Part shown: one piece after another, positions 13,800-26,200 of the stretch
How the letters are laid out: every line of letters begins with the position of its first letter
Numbering within the stretch: the stretch's first letter is position 1
Assembly: GCA_021904315.1 (NCBI GenBank)
Contig: CM038920.1
Location: 19,530,001 to 19,594,000 of the forward strand
Source of the DNA: Sphagnum magellanicum
Lineage: Eukaryota; Streptophyta; Sphagnopsida; Sphagnales; Sphagnaceae
Length of the DNA: 64,000 nucleotides
Reading direction: 5' to 3'
Made by a program: the position numbers and the translations under genes
Notes under the pieces: generated by a model
What the model was told of the DNA's origin: nothing
Seen by the model: only the letters and a program-made list of their open reading frames with translations
Database searches by the model: none

Positions 13800-13985
13800 A
13801 CTTGGTTTCCTTTGGGAACATAATGGGAGCACATTGGGAACAAGGGAAAAAACAAAAAATCCCTTTCCCCCCAACCCCCTCAAAAAGAAAAAACCTGGAC
13901 TATTCTCAAAAGAGTTTGTCACCATTTTTGGCCTGGACTAATACCCCTTGCAAAGAACACCCTACCCATTTAGCTTGCTCGCACA
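13800..13985 (+). repeat. Dispersed repeat family 1, copy A
   Basis: This copy has GGGAACATAATGGGAGCACA, an A-rich stretch, AAAATCCCTTTCCCCCCAAC, AAAAAGAAAAAACC and then GTCACCATTTTTGGCCTGG, with CTTGCAAAGAACACCCTACC. The same order of blocks occurs at 41605-41825 on the plus strand and at 16565-16290 on the minus strand. I do not recognise the family. It lies just 5' of the first visible COX10-like exon. Confidence 0.8.
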
Positions 13986-14049
13986 TGTGGGCTGTGCAGC
14001 ACGGCTCAGCCACCGAAATTGGCCGTGACAGTGAGGAATAGAAAAGGTC

Positions 14050-16289
14050 ATTAGGCAGTAGAAGCACGGCTCACAGCATGAGCGACTAGGGGTTGCAGCT
14101 CAACCTCAAGCTCGGCAGAAGAGGAAAACCATCTTTCCCCTTGGGAGAACCATCAACTTGTCAATGAGTGGGTTGAGGTCCCTAGTTCTTATTATCTTAA
14201 ATCATTATAAGAATAACCGGATCTCCTGTTTTAGAGGTATGATATCAAGGTTTCTAAAAAAATTATAATATCAAGTATGTAGAATTTTTTTTAAGGCTAA
14301 ATTTACAATAGAGAAAAATTCTCCAAGTTTTTGTCCAAAAAATGACAACATTTGTCTCAAAAAAAATACTATTGTAATGGTTAGTCCTATCTTTAGTTAC
14401 TTTTGTAATCAAACCACATAACAAGCGTCACAAGAATGGAAGCTGGAACCCAGAACTTCATCAAAATGATCTGAAAAATGACAATTGAAAATCAACTATG
14501 AAAAATAACATAATCTCAACCAAATGTAATTAAATAAAAAAGTATCATTTTTTACCACAAATACATCTAATTTAATTGTGGCATTCAGGTCTTATTTTTT
14601 CATATATATATACATAAAGAGTAAAGACAATCATCTTGACAATGGAAAGTCATCGATACACTTAGCCCAAGTTCATTAACCCGACTAGTGGCTCAAGGGG
14701 TTTTGATTTCCAAATGGGCTTCAAAATTAACATTCAAAATGAACCAAAGACATATCTGAGATTAACAATGCTTTGAGTGTGAAATTCAAATTTGGTACCT
14801 CATTTTGATTATTATTTACATTAATAGTATTAAGATCCTCTTGCTTTTGTTTCAAGAAATATGTACATATAGTAGCAAGGAACACAAATAGAAATAGCAA
14901 GCAAAAACAAAATTGTCCTTGGGGAGTCCTCATAACTAATTACAAAGTCAAATTTTTTCCTTTTGTGATGGGCATCTTTGATTGGCCCATCAGAATAATA
15001 ATAATAATAATAATAAAATCAATATTTGAAAATTCCCAAAAAATATATATTCTAATCTCCTCCTTTGGGCTGCTTACAATAGTACTTTCAATATTCTTAA
15101 AGATTCAATATCTTCTTTACAACTTTTTGTGAATTGAAAAAACAATTCCTGAAATTATTTTAGGGGAAATACCCTCTCCCCCCCCCCCCCCCCCGCCCCT
15201 CCCAAAAATAGTGGGAAGTTGGAACCCACTCAAATGGCGAGTGGGCTTAGGAACTTTTTACATAAAAAGCCCTGGTGCCTAACTATTTGGTTAGCGGAAA
15301 ATACAAATAGGGGAACAGTGGGTACTCCTGAAAACATGTCCTTAATCCACGCTTTTAGAATTGTCTTTTGGCCCTCAAAATAACTGGTTGGCAAGGCAAT
15401 GAGAGCTCAAATTTAGTACTAAATTTAATCTATAGACCATAAATCTTAGAGAATGTGGCCAAATGCACAACAAGAGGCAGTTAAGCATTAGTGCATACTC
15501 TTGTTCAAGAGTCGTAGTAATAGGAAAAAAATTGAAGAACTCAAGAGTATATGCCCAAATTGAGATTGTAATTCCTCTCGCATACCTATATCTCCTAAAA
15601 AACACCAAACTTTTAAATCCAGCGCTAGCTTTGCATATCCATTCATGGTCATGACTTATGTCTCTGGAAGCGCCAGATGGTCTATGTAAAGTGCTGGAAT
15701 ATTGAATTTATATTATTGCTGACAACACATTGGCATCAACCATTAGCCTTCCACAACTTTTTTTTCTTCAAATGTAAGTAGTTCCTAATGTGGCTACATA
15801 GCTAAGTCTTCAATTAACATAACTGAATACATATAAGTATAATATTTGACGACATAGAGCACAAACAAAAGACTACAATCTCCTACAAAGTGAATGAGAA
15901 GTAAACAAAACTAACTATTAAGTACTAATTGAAATTGCAATCCACATGAGGAATTCAAATCATGTCAATATCATGTTAATCATGGGCTGTTGAAATACTG
16001 GGACTAAGTACAAAATTGCTGGTCACTTTTGAAAAATTACCAAGAGGCCAAAACTTCATAAAGTTCTATGGAGTTTGATATAAGCATCTTTAGGCTATGT
16101 GGCCAGATAGCCATTTTATGGATGCACTGGGCAACTAGGTGTTTGGCCACATTTCATAAGAATAGGCTGTGCATATGCTTATGTATGCTAATGTTTGTTT
16201 GGTAAAACAAAATGCACTTGTAATATGCAGGAATCCTATCTATACATAGCAGTCTGTACTTCTCCAAGAAAAAACTGAAGTTAAACACT
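14050..16289. other. AT-rich stretch with simple repeats, no gene
   Basis: The stretch contains an (ATA)n run at about 14994-15014 and a run of 17 C at 15178-15194 followed by GCCCCTCCC. Open frames are short and unconserved. I see no RNA gene or mobile-element terminus. Confidence 0.5.
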
Positions 16290-16565
16290 CAATAGATAGG
16301 GTGTTATTTGCAAGGAGTATAAGCCCAGTCCAAAACTGGTGACGAAATCTTTTGGGAAGAGATATTTCATGCAGCCAATGGGAAGGCCCAAGCATGCACT
16401 CAAGGTGCCTTGCTTTTTTTCCTTTTAGGTTTTTTTTGTGGGGTGGGGGGTGGAGGGTTGGGAAAGGAATTTTTTTCATGTTTCCCTGGTTCCCAATTTG
16501 TTCTCAATATGTTCTCAATGGGTTCCCATCAGATTTCCAATATGTTCCTCAACATGTTTTCCATA
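16290..16565 (-). repeat. Dispersed repeat family 1, copy C (inverted)
   Basis: Read on the minus strand, this has GGGAACCCATTGAGAACATA, TTGGGAACCAGGGAAACATG, CCTTTCCCAACCCTCC, AAAAGGAAAAAAAGC and then GTCACCAGTTTTGGACTGGG, with CTTGCAAATAACACCC. Block order matches copies A and B. The minus-strand 79-codon frame here only reflects the repeat. Confidence 0.8.
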
Positions 16566-16954
16566 AGCACCTCACTTTTATCCCACATACTTTGGCAAAT
16601 GTTGTCCGTCTTTCACCTATCACCTATATAGCTGGGCCAAAGGGGAGGACCTCTATACTTCAAAATAGAACCTGGAGTGATTGAGAATTTATTGTTTGTC
16701 AAAATGGAATCATGAAAATTAAACAAACACGTGTTGAGCTTGCCAAGGTGCTATGGTGATTAAAAAAGTTGCTTAAAAATTTATAACCTAACCAAGTTAT
16801 AGTTCATTTTAGTGATCCAAAGAAGTGGGACCCAGGATCATGAAATCACCAGCTTAGCCTGCCAAAAAATAAAATTCCGGGCTAAGACTAGACTCACCAA
16901 ATGAAGGGTTGTCAAGGAGGCATGCTCCCCCCAATGTTCTTTTGTCACTTTGTG

Positions 16955-17760
16955 ATGATGATCTACAAAAAGAATGGGCCAAATTTGACTACAAGCCAAG
17001 TGTGAAAGTAGTTTTTCTAAAACATCCTTCTATGTTTTGGGCCACCTACTGTAGCCTAATGTTTTTTTTTTCAAATTTGTTACATAACTAAGGTGACCAT
17101 CATACCTAAAATTATTTAGGCTCCAGATTTGGCGATTAAGCCTCCTTTTACAGCATTACCAGAATTTACAAAATGGTTTGGCGATTTTTTAATTGTTGGA
17201 GAATATTGGGTCAAAATTTGGCCAATTAGAAATCCAAATTTCACCATTCTAAAACAAACCGGACATTTGACGATTTTTCCCAAAATAAAATAAAATCACC
17301 ACCTGAGCCATGTATAGAAAAATGGTGTTTAGACTTGAATTTTGTTCGAATCAGCGAAAATGGCACATGTATGACAGCATGTCTCAGCGTGTGAGCTTCT
17401 GAAAACATGACGAGCCACAGGCCTTTGCCGGGTGGTCACTTCTCCAAATAGCACTGCTGCAATTGTTCTCTTGTTTTTATGGCCTCCAATGCCTCAAAGA
17501 GAACTGCTCCCATGACATAAAGCTACATTTATTAGTGTATCTGCAGGTCGCCGTATCTCCAAGAAAATAAGAAGTAGCTTACACCTACTTACTACGTGTA
17601 AGGTGGCTCTTGCACTGCACAGTATGTGTAAGATGCCTTCAGTGCCTCCAACGTAGGCGTAAGAATTTGTACGTACTTCGCGTTGGGTAAGGCCCTGCTG
17701 TCAGGGCGTTATACCGAGGTTCAGGGCGTACTGCCCTAACTGCAGGGCCTTACGGACCAC
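16955..17760 (+). repeat. Dispersed repeat family 2, copy 1, with a GC-rich hairpin
   Basis: Parts of 16955-17680 resemble 20360-20890. The clearest block is AAGAAGTAGCTTACACCTAC, then GTGTAAGGTGGCTC, CACTGCACAGTA and GTGTAAGATGCC, at 17567-17660 here and 20731-20830 there. The end of this copy is much richer in GC. Its arms GTAAGGCCCTGC at 17687 and GCAGGGCCTTAC ending at 17753 form a stem of about 21 bp (18 paired) with a 25-nt loop. No coding sequence is apparent. Confidence 0.6.
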
Positions 17761-20359
17761 ACTTTGCACTTTCCCAAGCACTCGCGACGAGGCAACCATT
17801 TACACATCTTGTTGGAACTTCATTTTTTGATGATGGAGACCTTGCAATTATTTCTCCCAAAAAACCAAATTAATAGTCAGTCTTTTCTTGACATAAGAGT
17901 AATCGAAGAATTTTCCAAGAATAACAGCTTGCAACATGATGAGAATTTGAAAAGTCCTCTAGCAACATGGCGAAAATGAAGAGGGAGCTGCCAAAGGTAC
18001 AAAGAGTTTTGGGGGGCAGGGGGGTAGCATGGGCCCATTGTGATGTCTTCACTAGCCGTAACACAAGTGAAATTTAAGAATATTTTGCCAGCTCTTGATA
18101 CATGGTTCAACTAGTGGATGGCCCTAAAATGTAGAAGGGTGTTTATAAGAAAATTATTTCATATTTAGCATGTAGCCAAATTTGGCTTAATCTTCATGTG
18201 GATCATTGCCACTTTGGCTACATTACCAAGTTGACTGAGTAGTGATTTAAAAAAAAGGAGTTTAACAATATGGCCAAGGTGATAGTCATCCATAGGAAAA
18301 AGTATAAAAAATGGTTCATCATCATTAGGACAATGTAGCCAGATTTGGCTATAAAAAAAAATGTAAAACCGAAATTTTTTAATCATCATTCTATATTTCT
18401 AGCTACTTTACACATAGTAGTGATTTTATTTTTTTTCCACACCTACTAGTTATTAAATCCCTCATTTATTACACTTCATTCATGATTTGTTTACTTTTTG
18501 TTTTGTTGTTTGGTGAAGTTTTGCCAATTTAGCTGTAGTAGTATGCATTGTCATATACATATTATGACTAAAAACTTTTTGAACTGAAGTCAACGTCTTT
18601 TTTTGGTGACAATTGCTCACAGTCTTGCCAAGAAAAAATTAACTTTGGAAGAAACAGGGAAGTTTAAAGTATGATTTTTGAAAAACATTGCAAAAAATTT
18701 GGATATGTGTGACCTATCAAAAGCCACCATAGGTGCTCGACGCTCGTCCTGCACCAGAGTTGCCACCCTGCCCCATACTTCCAACCCACCACCCAAACCT
18801 TGTTCTCTTGATCCTGCAACACTCAGACAATAAAATTTGGAAACTTCCTAGCGATTTTTGCCACATTTTCTGCATCTTCCTTGGATGATCATGACTTTGG
18901 TTCCAAAAGAGCACTCCTAATGGAAAACATTGCCCTTGATCCCCCCCCCAATTAATGCTTACATCAGGTCCAAAATGCATGAACCCCCCCCTCCCCGATG
19001 AACTATTAACCTAATTAGGTCAATAATTGAGTGCATCTATTGGTCAGATCCAATAATTGATCACTTGCTTGTACCTCAGTATGCCACTAGGCCGTTTAGA
19101 CATTTTAAGTCCTAAATTCTACAATGGAGATTCCATATGATGTAGAAGTAAACTTTGGATGACACCAAAAATATCATTTATATTAGTGAATTGAATGCTT
19201 ATTTGTACATATAGAGACCCCTATAACTTACTCAATGAGCCCTATATCTCTCATTTATAGAAATCCATATCTAATTCATTTAAGCTCCAAAAATTATAAA
19301 ACAACACGCTCCACATCATCTATGCAATTATCCACACCTTTTGAGTGGTTGCATGCTTTTTTTTTTGCTTTGACTCAACAAAATACATGTTTAAACTTAA
19401 ACTTTTAGTGATTGGGCATTCTACCTTATATATGAGAACCACATGTTTTATTCTTTTGAAACCATGATTATGAACCTTAAGAATCACTTATAACCATCAA
19501 GGTTTATTCCTATTTTTGGGAATAGCTCATCATTGTTGCCTAGTTAATTACCTACTTGTTTAGCACACACATCTTCACCACCCACCCTTAGCCAATTTTT
19601 CCTTTGCCATTTCAGAACTCTTGCTAGGTAGGAGACCTTGTCAAAGAGTTCGCATAGATTTAAGTTGGAAAATTAATAGAAGTTTTCCTGTGTATGTGGA
19701 GGGCGCATTACCAGCAATGTCATTTTTCCCTATACAGGACAGGACACACTACATGTAAGGTTCTTCAAAAGAATGAGTAATTTTTTTTGCATAACTTGCT
19801 TCTTCTCATTTCAAATGAGTCACAGTTGTCCATTTATAAAAGCAAAATCCTACCAGTTCTTTGCATCAGATATGGACATGAAATGGGCTACTTGGGAATT
19901 TGGGAATTCGTCCATCCTCACAGGGACGTCCACGCATCAACTCGACTATTCATCCCACTACCATCAATGTAATGAACAATGCCAAAATTACAAAATTTTT
20001 TACCAAAGTTCCAAGACCACAAAATTTAAAACTGAATTTAAAAAACAAAAAAAACTACTGATGACAGTTTTTTTCAATAGAAAAATTTGAACAAAATAAA
20101 TATGAAAATTGTTAAAGTGAAGGGTTTATTGCTGATATAAAAGGTTGATTAAAGATTTCTACTTCTTATTTGGTTTACAGCCATATTTGGGTAAACCTTC
20201 CTGTGAATAGTCACCATTATTTCTACATCTTCCAATGATGGTCATTTTGGCTTTTAAAAACATTGACATTCTGGTGTAGCACCACGTATCTATTTTCTTT
20301 ATCTTTGTTTGGTCTTCTTGTTAGCAACTGTATTTTGTTTTTCCTATTTTGTGATAGTC
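17761..20359. other. AT-rich stretch, no gene; small inverted repeats
   Basis: A 10-bp inverted pair, TGTAGCCAAA at about 18171 and TTTGGCTACA at about 18213, and a related GTAGCCAGATTTGGCTA at 18330 are the only structures noted. C-rich runs lie near 18941 and 18985. Open frames are short and unassigned. Confidence 0.4.
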
Positions 20360-20890
20360 CTCACAGGATGATCATCTACAAAGAATAGTAGCTAAATTTG
20401 GCTATACTCAAACCATGACAGTAAAAAACCTTAAACATCTTCCCATATTGCAACCAAATTATGGTGTTTTCAAGAAAATAGGGAATTGTGATGAAATGGC
20501 CCTTTTTCAGTTTGATAAGAGTGAAAGGCAAGCCTTGTTGTTGGTCCTTAACCAAAAAAAAAATGATTTTTGATTTTTTGTCCGAATTTCTTTGAACACC
20601 CCCTCCCCCCACCCCCCCATTGCCCCCAATTAGCAAAATTGGACAAAATTACATTAGAATAAATAAAGTACTTGGCTAGATTTATGAATGTATTTGCAGG
20701 CATAAATCTAGGAAGATAGCCTCCAAAAAAAATAGGAAGCAACTTACACCTATTTACTTGGTGTAAGGTGCCTCTTTGCGCTGCATAGTAGGTGTACGAT
20801 GCCTCCAGTGACTCCAAAATAGTTGTAAGTTTTTTTTGTTTGCCTCATACTTTAGGTTGGGTAATGCATTGACATCATGACCTTATAACT
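20360..20890 (+). repeat. Dispersed repeat family 2, copy 2
   Basis: This is a diverged partner of 16955-17680, in the same orientation. It shares the GTGTAAGGTGCCTC block, the GATGCCTCCAGTG block, and an upstream block with ATCTACAAAGAATAG and AAATTTGGCTA. It lacks the GC-rich hairpin end seen in copy 1. Confidence 0.55.
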
Positions 20891-23037
20891 TACCATGAAA
20901 ACTTTCAAAATTTCCCAAGTTCTTTTATCTAAAAAAGAGAAGTGTCACTCAGAAGACGAAGTGCACAAGGAATGTGCCAGAACCCTGTCTATTAATCAAA
21001 GAGCACCACAAGTAAGTTGTCCAGACCTTTGAAACCTCGTTCTCTAGCAAAATGAAAAAAAATAATCAACCCAAATTACCACTTTCTTTTTGCATTGCAT
21101 GAAGCCACAATCACCACAATCACCAGCTATCTCATATGTGTCAAAACTTACTGTCTTATGGATGATCCCACTTTGGATACATCATGAAATTGGAAAAAGG
21201 AGAAACTATTATAGTAATTACTATCTTAAACATTTAAACAATTAATTAAATAGGAAACAGACCTTTTGTTAATCCATATCAGATGCTAGCAAAAAAATAG
21301 ATTAGTCTTATATATAACTATGGGCTAGGAAATTTCTTGAGAGATTGCACATCATTCTTTTTTATGCTTTTGTACTTTCCAGATTATTGCATGCAAAATG
21401 ACGTGGCATGTTGCCAATGGATTCTTGCGTTCTGTAATGAGCATGCAAGCAGTTGACAAACACTTGGGTGTAGCCATCTTTCATCTTTTCTACTCTACAG
21501 TCGCTAATACCTAAAACTGATATTCGGTTGTCATTACCAAGTATAATTTTCGTCTAATACAGTTTGACCATATGAAATGAGTCCAAGGGTAAACTGATCA
21601 AGCCCAAAATTTGCCTGGTCTTATATGTGATAATGTTGTCCAGTCATCTGGTATTACATCCTTGGTTGTAAGAAATAGTGTAGAGTAGTAACATACACTA
21701 GGATATTGTTACAGTGGGTCAATTTTTTGTAATATGGGTATGAATTTGCTTCAAATGCCAATAGGTGTTGTGACACGCAACCATGCACTATGTATTCACA
21801 CACATAATGTTAATGTGAATATTTGTCCACATATATTCACCTTTGCCAAAGGTTCTTTGCAAGCTCATACCTGCAATTCATATGTGCATTGTATACAAAA
21901 GTCCCAAGGCTGTGAATCTGTATTTGCAACTTGTTGCAACTACGGACTAGTCTAGGAGTAACTTTTGGATATTGTTCTCTGTCTTAAGTGCCCTAACAGA
22001 GCTTCTCATTCGTATGTTGATGCTTGAATAGGACGAAAATTATGAAAATCATATGGCTGTTGTTATGAAAGGTGATTTGGGTGCTCCCAAGCAAAAATGA
22101 GGCAAAAAACACCAATGGCCTCTAGTACATGTCATTGCATGAAGACCTGACTGACAACAAGTTTGCTCATTAAAGATATGAATCACTAATTTTTTTTGGG
22201 AAAACAAAAATTGTGAAATGGTGAATTTGTTTCCTAATATTTCAAAAAAAAATTTGGGTTTACAAGTCACCAAATCTAATCAATATTGCATTGAAATCTC
22301 AAAACGAATTCCCAAGTTTTTTGTCAAAAAAGAAGGAAAAATTATCCCAAAAAATTTCACAGAAGTGATCCGCAAAATTAATTCCAAGATGTTTTTTTAA
22401 AAGATATATATTGAACTGATTCATATTTCAACTTGTCTAACATTAGTTCACTCTAAATTGTTGAATCTTTAAAATATAATTACAATTTTACAAGATCGTT
22501 CACCCACCATATACAAGCAAACAATTACCTTAGCAAAGTTTTACTTGGATTACTGTGGATGGTTTTGATTCTTAATCATTATCCAATCTCCTAGATGTTA
22601 GATCAAATTTGATTCAATTTAAACATATGCAACAACCTTAACAAATGAAGCACTAGGCGTATCTACTTTTTGAGGCCACCTATGAAGGACTCTAGAAATA
22701 ATAAATAGGCTACCATCAATTTCAACAAATCAAATCTTCAACATATGCATGGCAAGATAGTAATTACTTGCATGAATGTACGTGCCATCCATTCCTTGCA
22801 TATTTCTTGTGCCTCCATTTAATTGATGATGTTTGAAACATCACTGATGATTGATTGGTGAACTAATTTGGAATATTGTACACTACTTTGATAAACTTGA
22901 TTAAGCTTGTAAATGTGCCAAAGATTGTGGTATTATTTCATATATCGAGCACTTATTAATTCTAGTTAGTAAGTGTGAAAATTAATCCTAGTGAGCAAGT
23001 GAATTAATTCAGCAAGTTACTTTAGCTCAATAGCTTT
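20891..23037. other. AT-rich stretch, no supportable feature
   Basis: I read both strands and found only short unassignable frames. The 73-codon plus frame at 21734-21955 contains several Cys residues but no recognisable motif spacing. Confidence 0.4.
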
Positions 23038-23272
23038 CACCTCAAACTTCCTACATTTGTAGAACGATTATCACTGTAAGCTTCTTACATTTATAAGGTA
23101 GTTCTCACCGCAAGCTTCTTGCATTTGTAAGGCACTTTTCATTACAAGCTTCCTACAAGGCATCGATTCTCACCCGAAGGTTCATTTGTTTGTAAAACAA
23201 TTTTCACTACAAGCTTCCTACAATTGTAAAACAATTCTCACCATAAGCTTCCTGCACTTGTAGTGCTATAAG
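23038..23272. repeat. 34-bp minisatellite, seven units
   Basis: Units start at 23038, 23072, 23106, 23140, 23171, 23205 and 23239. Six are exactly 34 bp and one is 31 bp. The consensus is close to CACxxCAAGCTTCCTACATT followed by TGTAAxxCAATTCT, so AAGCTT recurs with the period. A minus-strand 105-codon frame (23524-23207) partly overlaps the array and looks incidental. Confidence 0.9.
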
Positions 23273-26200
23273 TAAGTGTTGCACAGTGACATACAAAGTT
23301 GTTAACATGGTTCCATTGCCCACAAGGACAGAGAAGCTTGCTGCAATAGACCATTCGCCAATGTTGCCATCTTTGAGTGAAGGTTGTCCATCAACTAACC
23401 AATTGTCATTGTTTTCATTTAGTGGAGATTCTTCTGTAGCTAAATAGTACCCAATAAACATGGACAATATGGAGGAGATTAATCCACGTTCATTGCCTAT
23501 CAACAAATTTGAAGAATACACCATAGTGACCCCAACCCGTCATAAGCTTGTGACTATTGCTCAAACTAAGACTAATGCACTAGCCAATGATGCTCTAAAG
23601 TCCACAAATTGCCAGGTGATAAATCCACTTGGCTGATTATTGTTAAATCTCCTTATGGGTTACATTATTGGTCTATTTCCACCTAGGTTACATGTTCCAC
23701 AATCACTAATACTATGCAAGATGCATTTTGTGAAAACATGCAAAAGAATTCAAAATGATTCAATGTTACATTGCCAAGTAATTTATGTCAATCATCATGT
23801 TCTAAAAGGACCAACCACCTATTTGACACCTATTGAACCTTGCTTGCGATTTGTAAATCGCCAAAACACGATCCTAATCAAAGTAATCTCCACCTTAGGT
23901 TGAAACATGCCTCATGCGAAATCAATACATGCTTGTAACAAGGGGTTGGGGATCCATTTGAGCTCCATTGCAGACATTATATCCATCACCATTCTCCAAG
24001 TTTCAGAAGAAAACCAATGAAGTCCCTGTAGAATCTACCCCTTTTGCGATAAAAACATTGGCCCCTATAATTGCAGCAAATCTAATTTTGAAAAAGGAAA
24101 TAGAGGCATTGCGAAAAAGAGAAAGCAAATGATTACAATAACATTACCACAAAGAGGTAAAGGAATCCTTCGTAGTGAACGGGGAACTCCGAATTCATAT
24201 CCCCATTGATGAAGTAAGCAACATTATTGGGTTGAAGGCAAAGTGGCAAAACATTGTGAAAGACATAGCGTATTGGATACAAGATTTAAGAATTCGTCAC
24301 TAGGATCAACACCCCCAACATCAAAAAGAAGAAATATATAGACAAGTTGAAAAACAATTTATATATGACCCTCCATTTCAAGCAGGTTATGTACCTTCTT
24401 TGATAACACCGTGGTATACCATCCTTCAATGATAATTTCTTTCCTTCAATTAGTCTTTTATAATGCAAGGCACTTTCAACTTTGCCCCTACATTTCCCCC
24501 AGATTTCAATTGAAATATTTTAGGATATGTGGTTCAAAACTTAAAAGTGAAACTTAATTGATAATTCCCAAAGTCATTGCTTGGCATTGTTTATCCCACC
24601 AAATCATACCTTGCCATGTTGGAATGATTATTAGCTGTTGGTAATGATTGGAGACAACAAACAAACCATGTATTTGTTCATGCATATGGTCATTTTCATT
24701 GCACAAATTTCTTTCCCAAAAACTTGATCCTATAAATATTGCAAGCTTTTAAACACACAGAAATCGATCATTTTTTATCTCCTAGATAGGATTAAAGGAT
24801 TGATTCAGAAGATGAATTCACATGGTTCAACATGTGGATGTAAGTTTTTTCAATGAATAAATAGCCATAAACCTAAATGTTTGACTAACCATGTATGGAC
24901 AACCATAATTAAAATGCAGGAACAAAAAACACAGTTCTAAAAATATAACTAATTATACTACAACTTGGTAGGCATATAGTTGAAACAATGGGAAAAAATA
25001 AGCATAATGAAAATGAATATTTTGCTATCTTCATAGCATTTTTCCATTAAAACTACCTAGCAAGCAATCCATAAAAATTGCTACATATGAAGTTCATTAA
25101 CAACTCCTCATGAAGTCCAAGTTTATATAACAATTATATACTTCAAGCATATAGATCTTTCATCAACTTGGCTATGAACCACAATCAATAAGAGATCATA
25201 AGCTTAACAATTAAAACAAGTCCAACAATTTTGTCAACTCAATAACTTGATTGCTCCACAAAATGCAGAAAGAATAGATCTTGAAAACAAAGATTAATTA
25301 TTTTACCCCTACATTTAGCAATCTAACTTGCTCTATAATGCATCTAAAATGATGTCAAAGCTTCATGATTAAGTTCAAATGTGTGAGATTTACTTTGTGT
25401 AGAGTGGCCAGTGGGTAGCATTGTGAACTTAGACGCCAATACTAAATGACTAAAGACATAGGCTATTGGCTTGTCATTTCTAAGAATATAGGTCCTACTC
25501 CTTTATTGAAGCCTTTCATACCAATATCCACAGATGATGACATCTCATGTTTGGTATTGGTTGTTCCATCCATCCAACAAGCTTTCTTGAAACACATGTA
25601 CACATTTGGTAACTAACATAATCCAAAATGGATCATCAGAGTCATCTAAAGGAATTGATACGTTTTTTCACACTTGCAAATCATCAGTTATCCATTTTCC
25701 TCTTGTGCCAAACTCAATATCTTCATCCTTAGTTTGTTGCAACATTGCATCCCTAACTTGTAATCAATCATTTGGCTCCAATCTTGCTAATGTCCAATTT
25801 GGCACATGAGTAGCTAATTCATATTTAGTGTCCGAATTCCTATCTCCACGACTCACACAAGCACATGATACATGTCTAAATTGAATCAAAAGTAGATCCC
25901 TTGTTGACATTGATTGAACCTAGTGCATACCTCTATTGCCATTGATAATGTTATAGTTGTAACGGTGAGACTAGTTGATGTCACCAACTTTGAATTCCCA
26001 TACAAACTTATTCACAATTCTTCTAACATTATTGTGTGAAGCTTGATGTTCCTTTGCTTTTGCCTTCAAGTGTAACACCACTTCATGCGCATTTTGAAGT
26101 TTTAATCCATCCAGCTTAACCTATTCTTTGCGGATTTCCCATTTGCATAATGCTCTTGCACCATCCACTTCCCCCTTCCCATGGCTAAAAACAAAGAAAT

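Noticed and set aside
23038-23272. CRISPR array
   Set aside because: The units abut with no spacers of constant length and unrelated sequence, and the DNA is eukaryotic nuclear.
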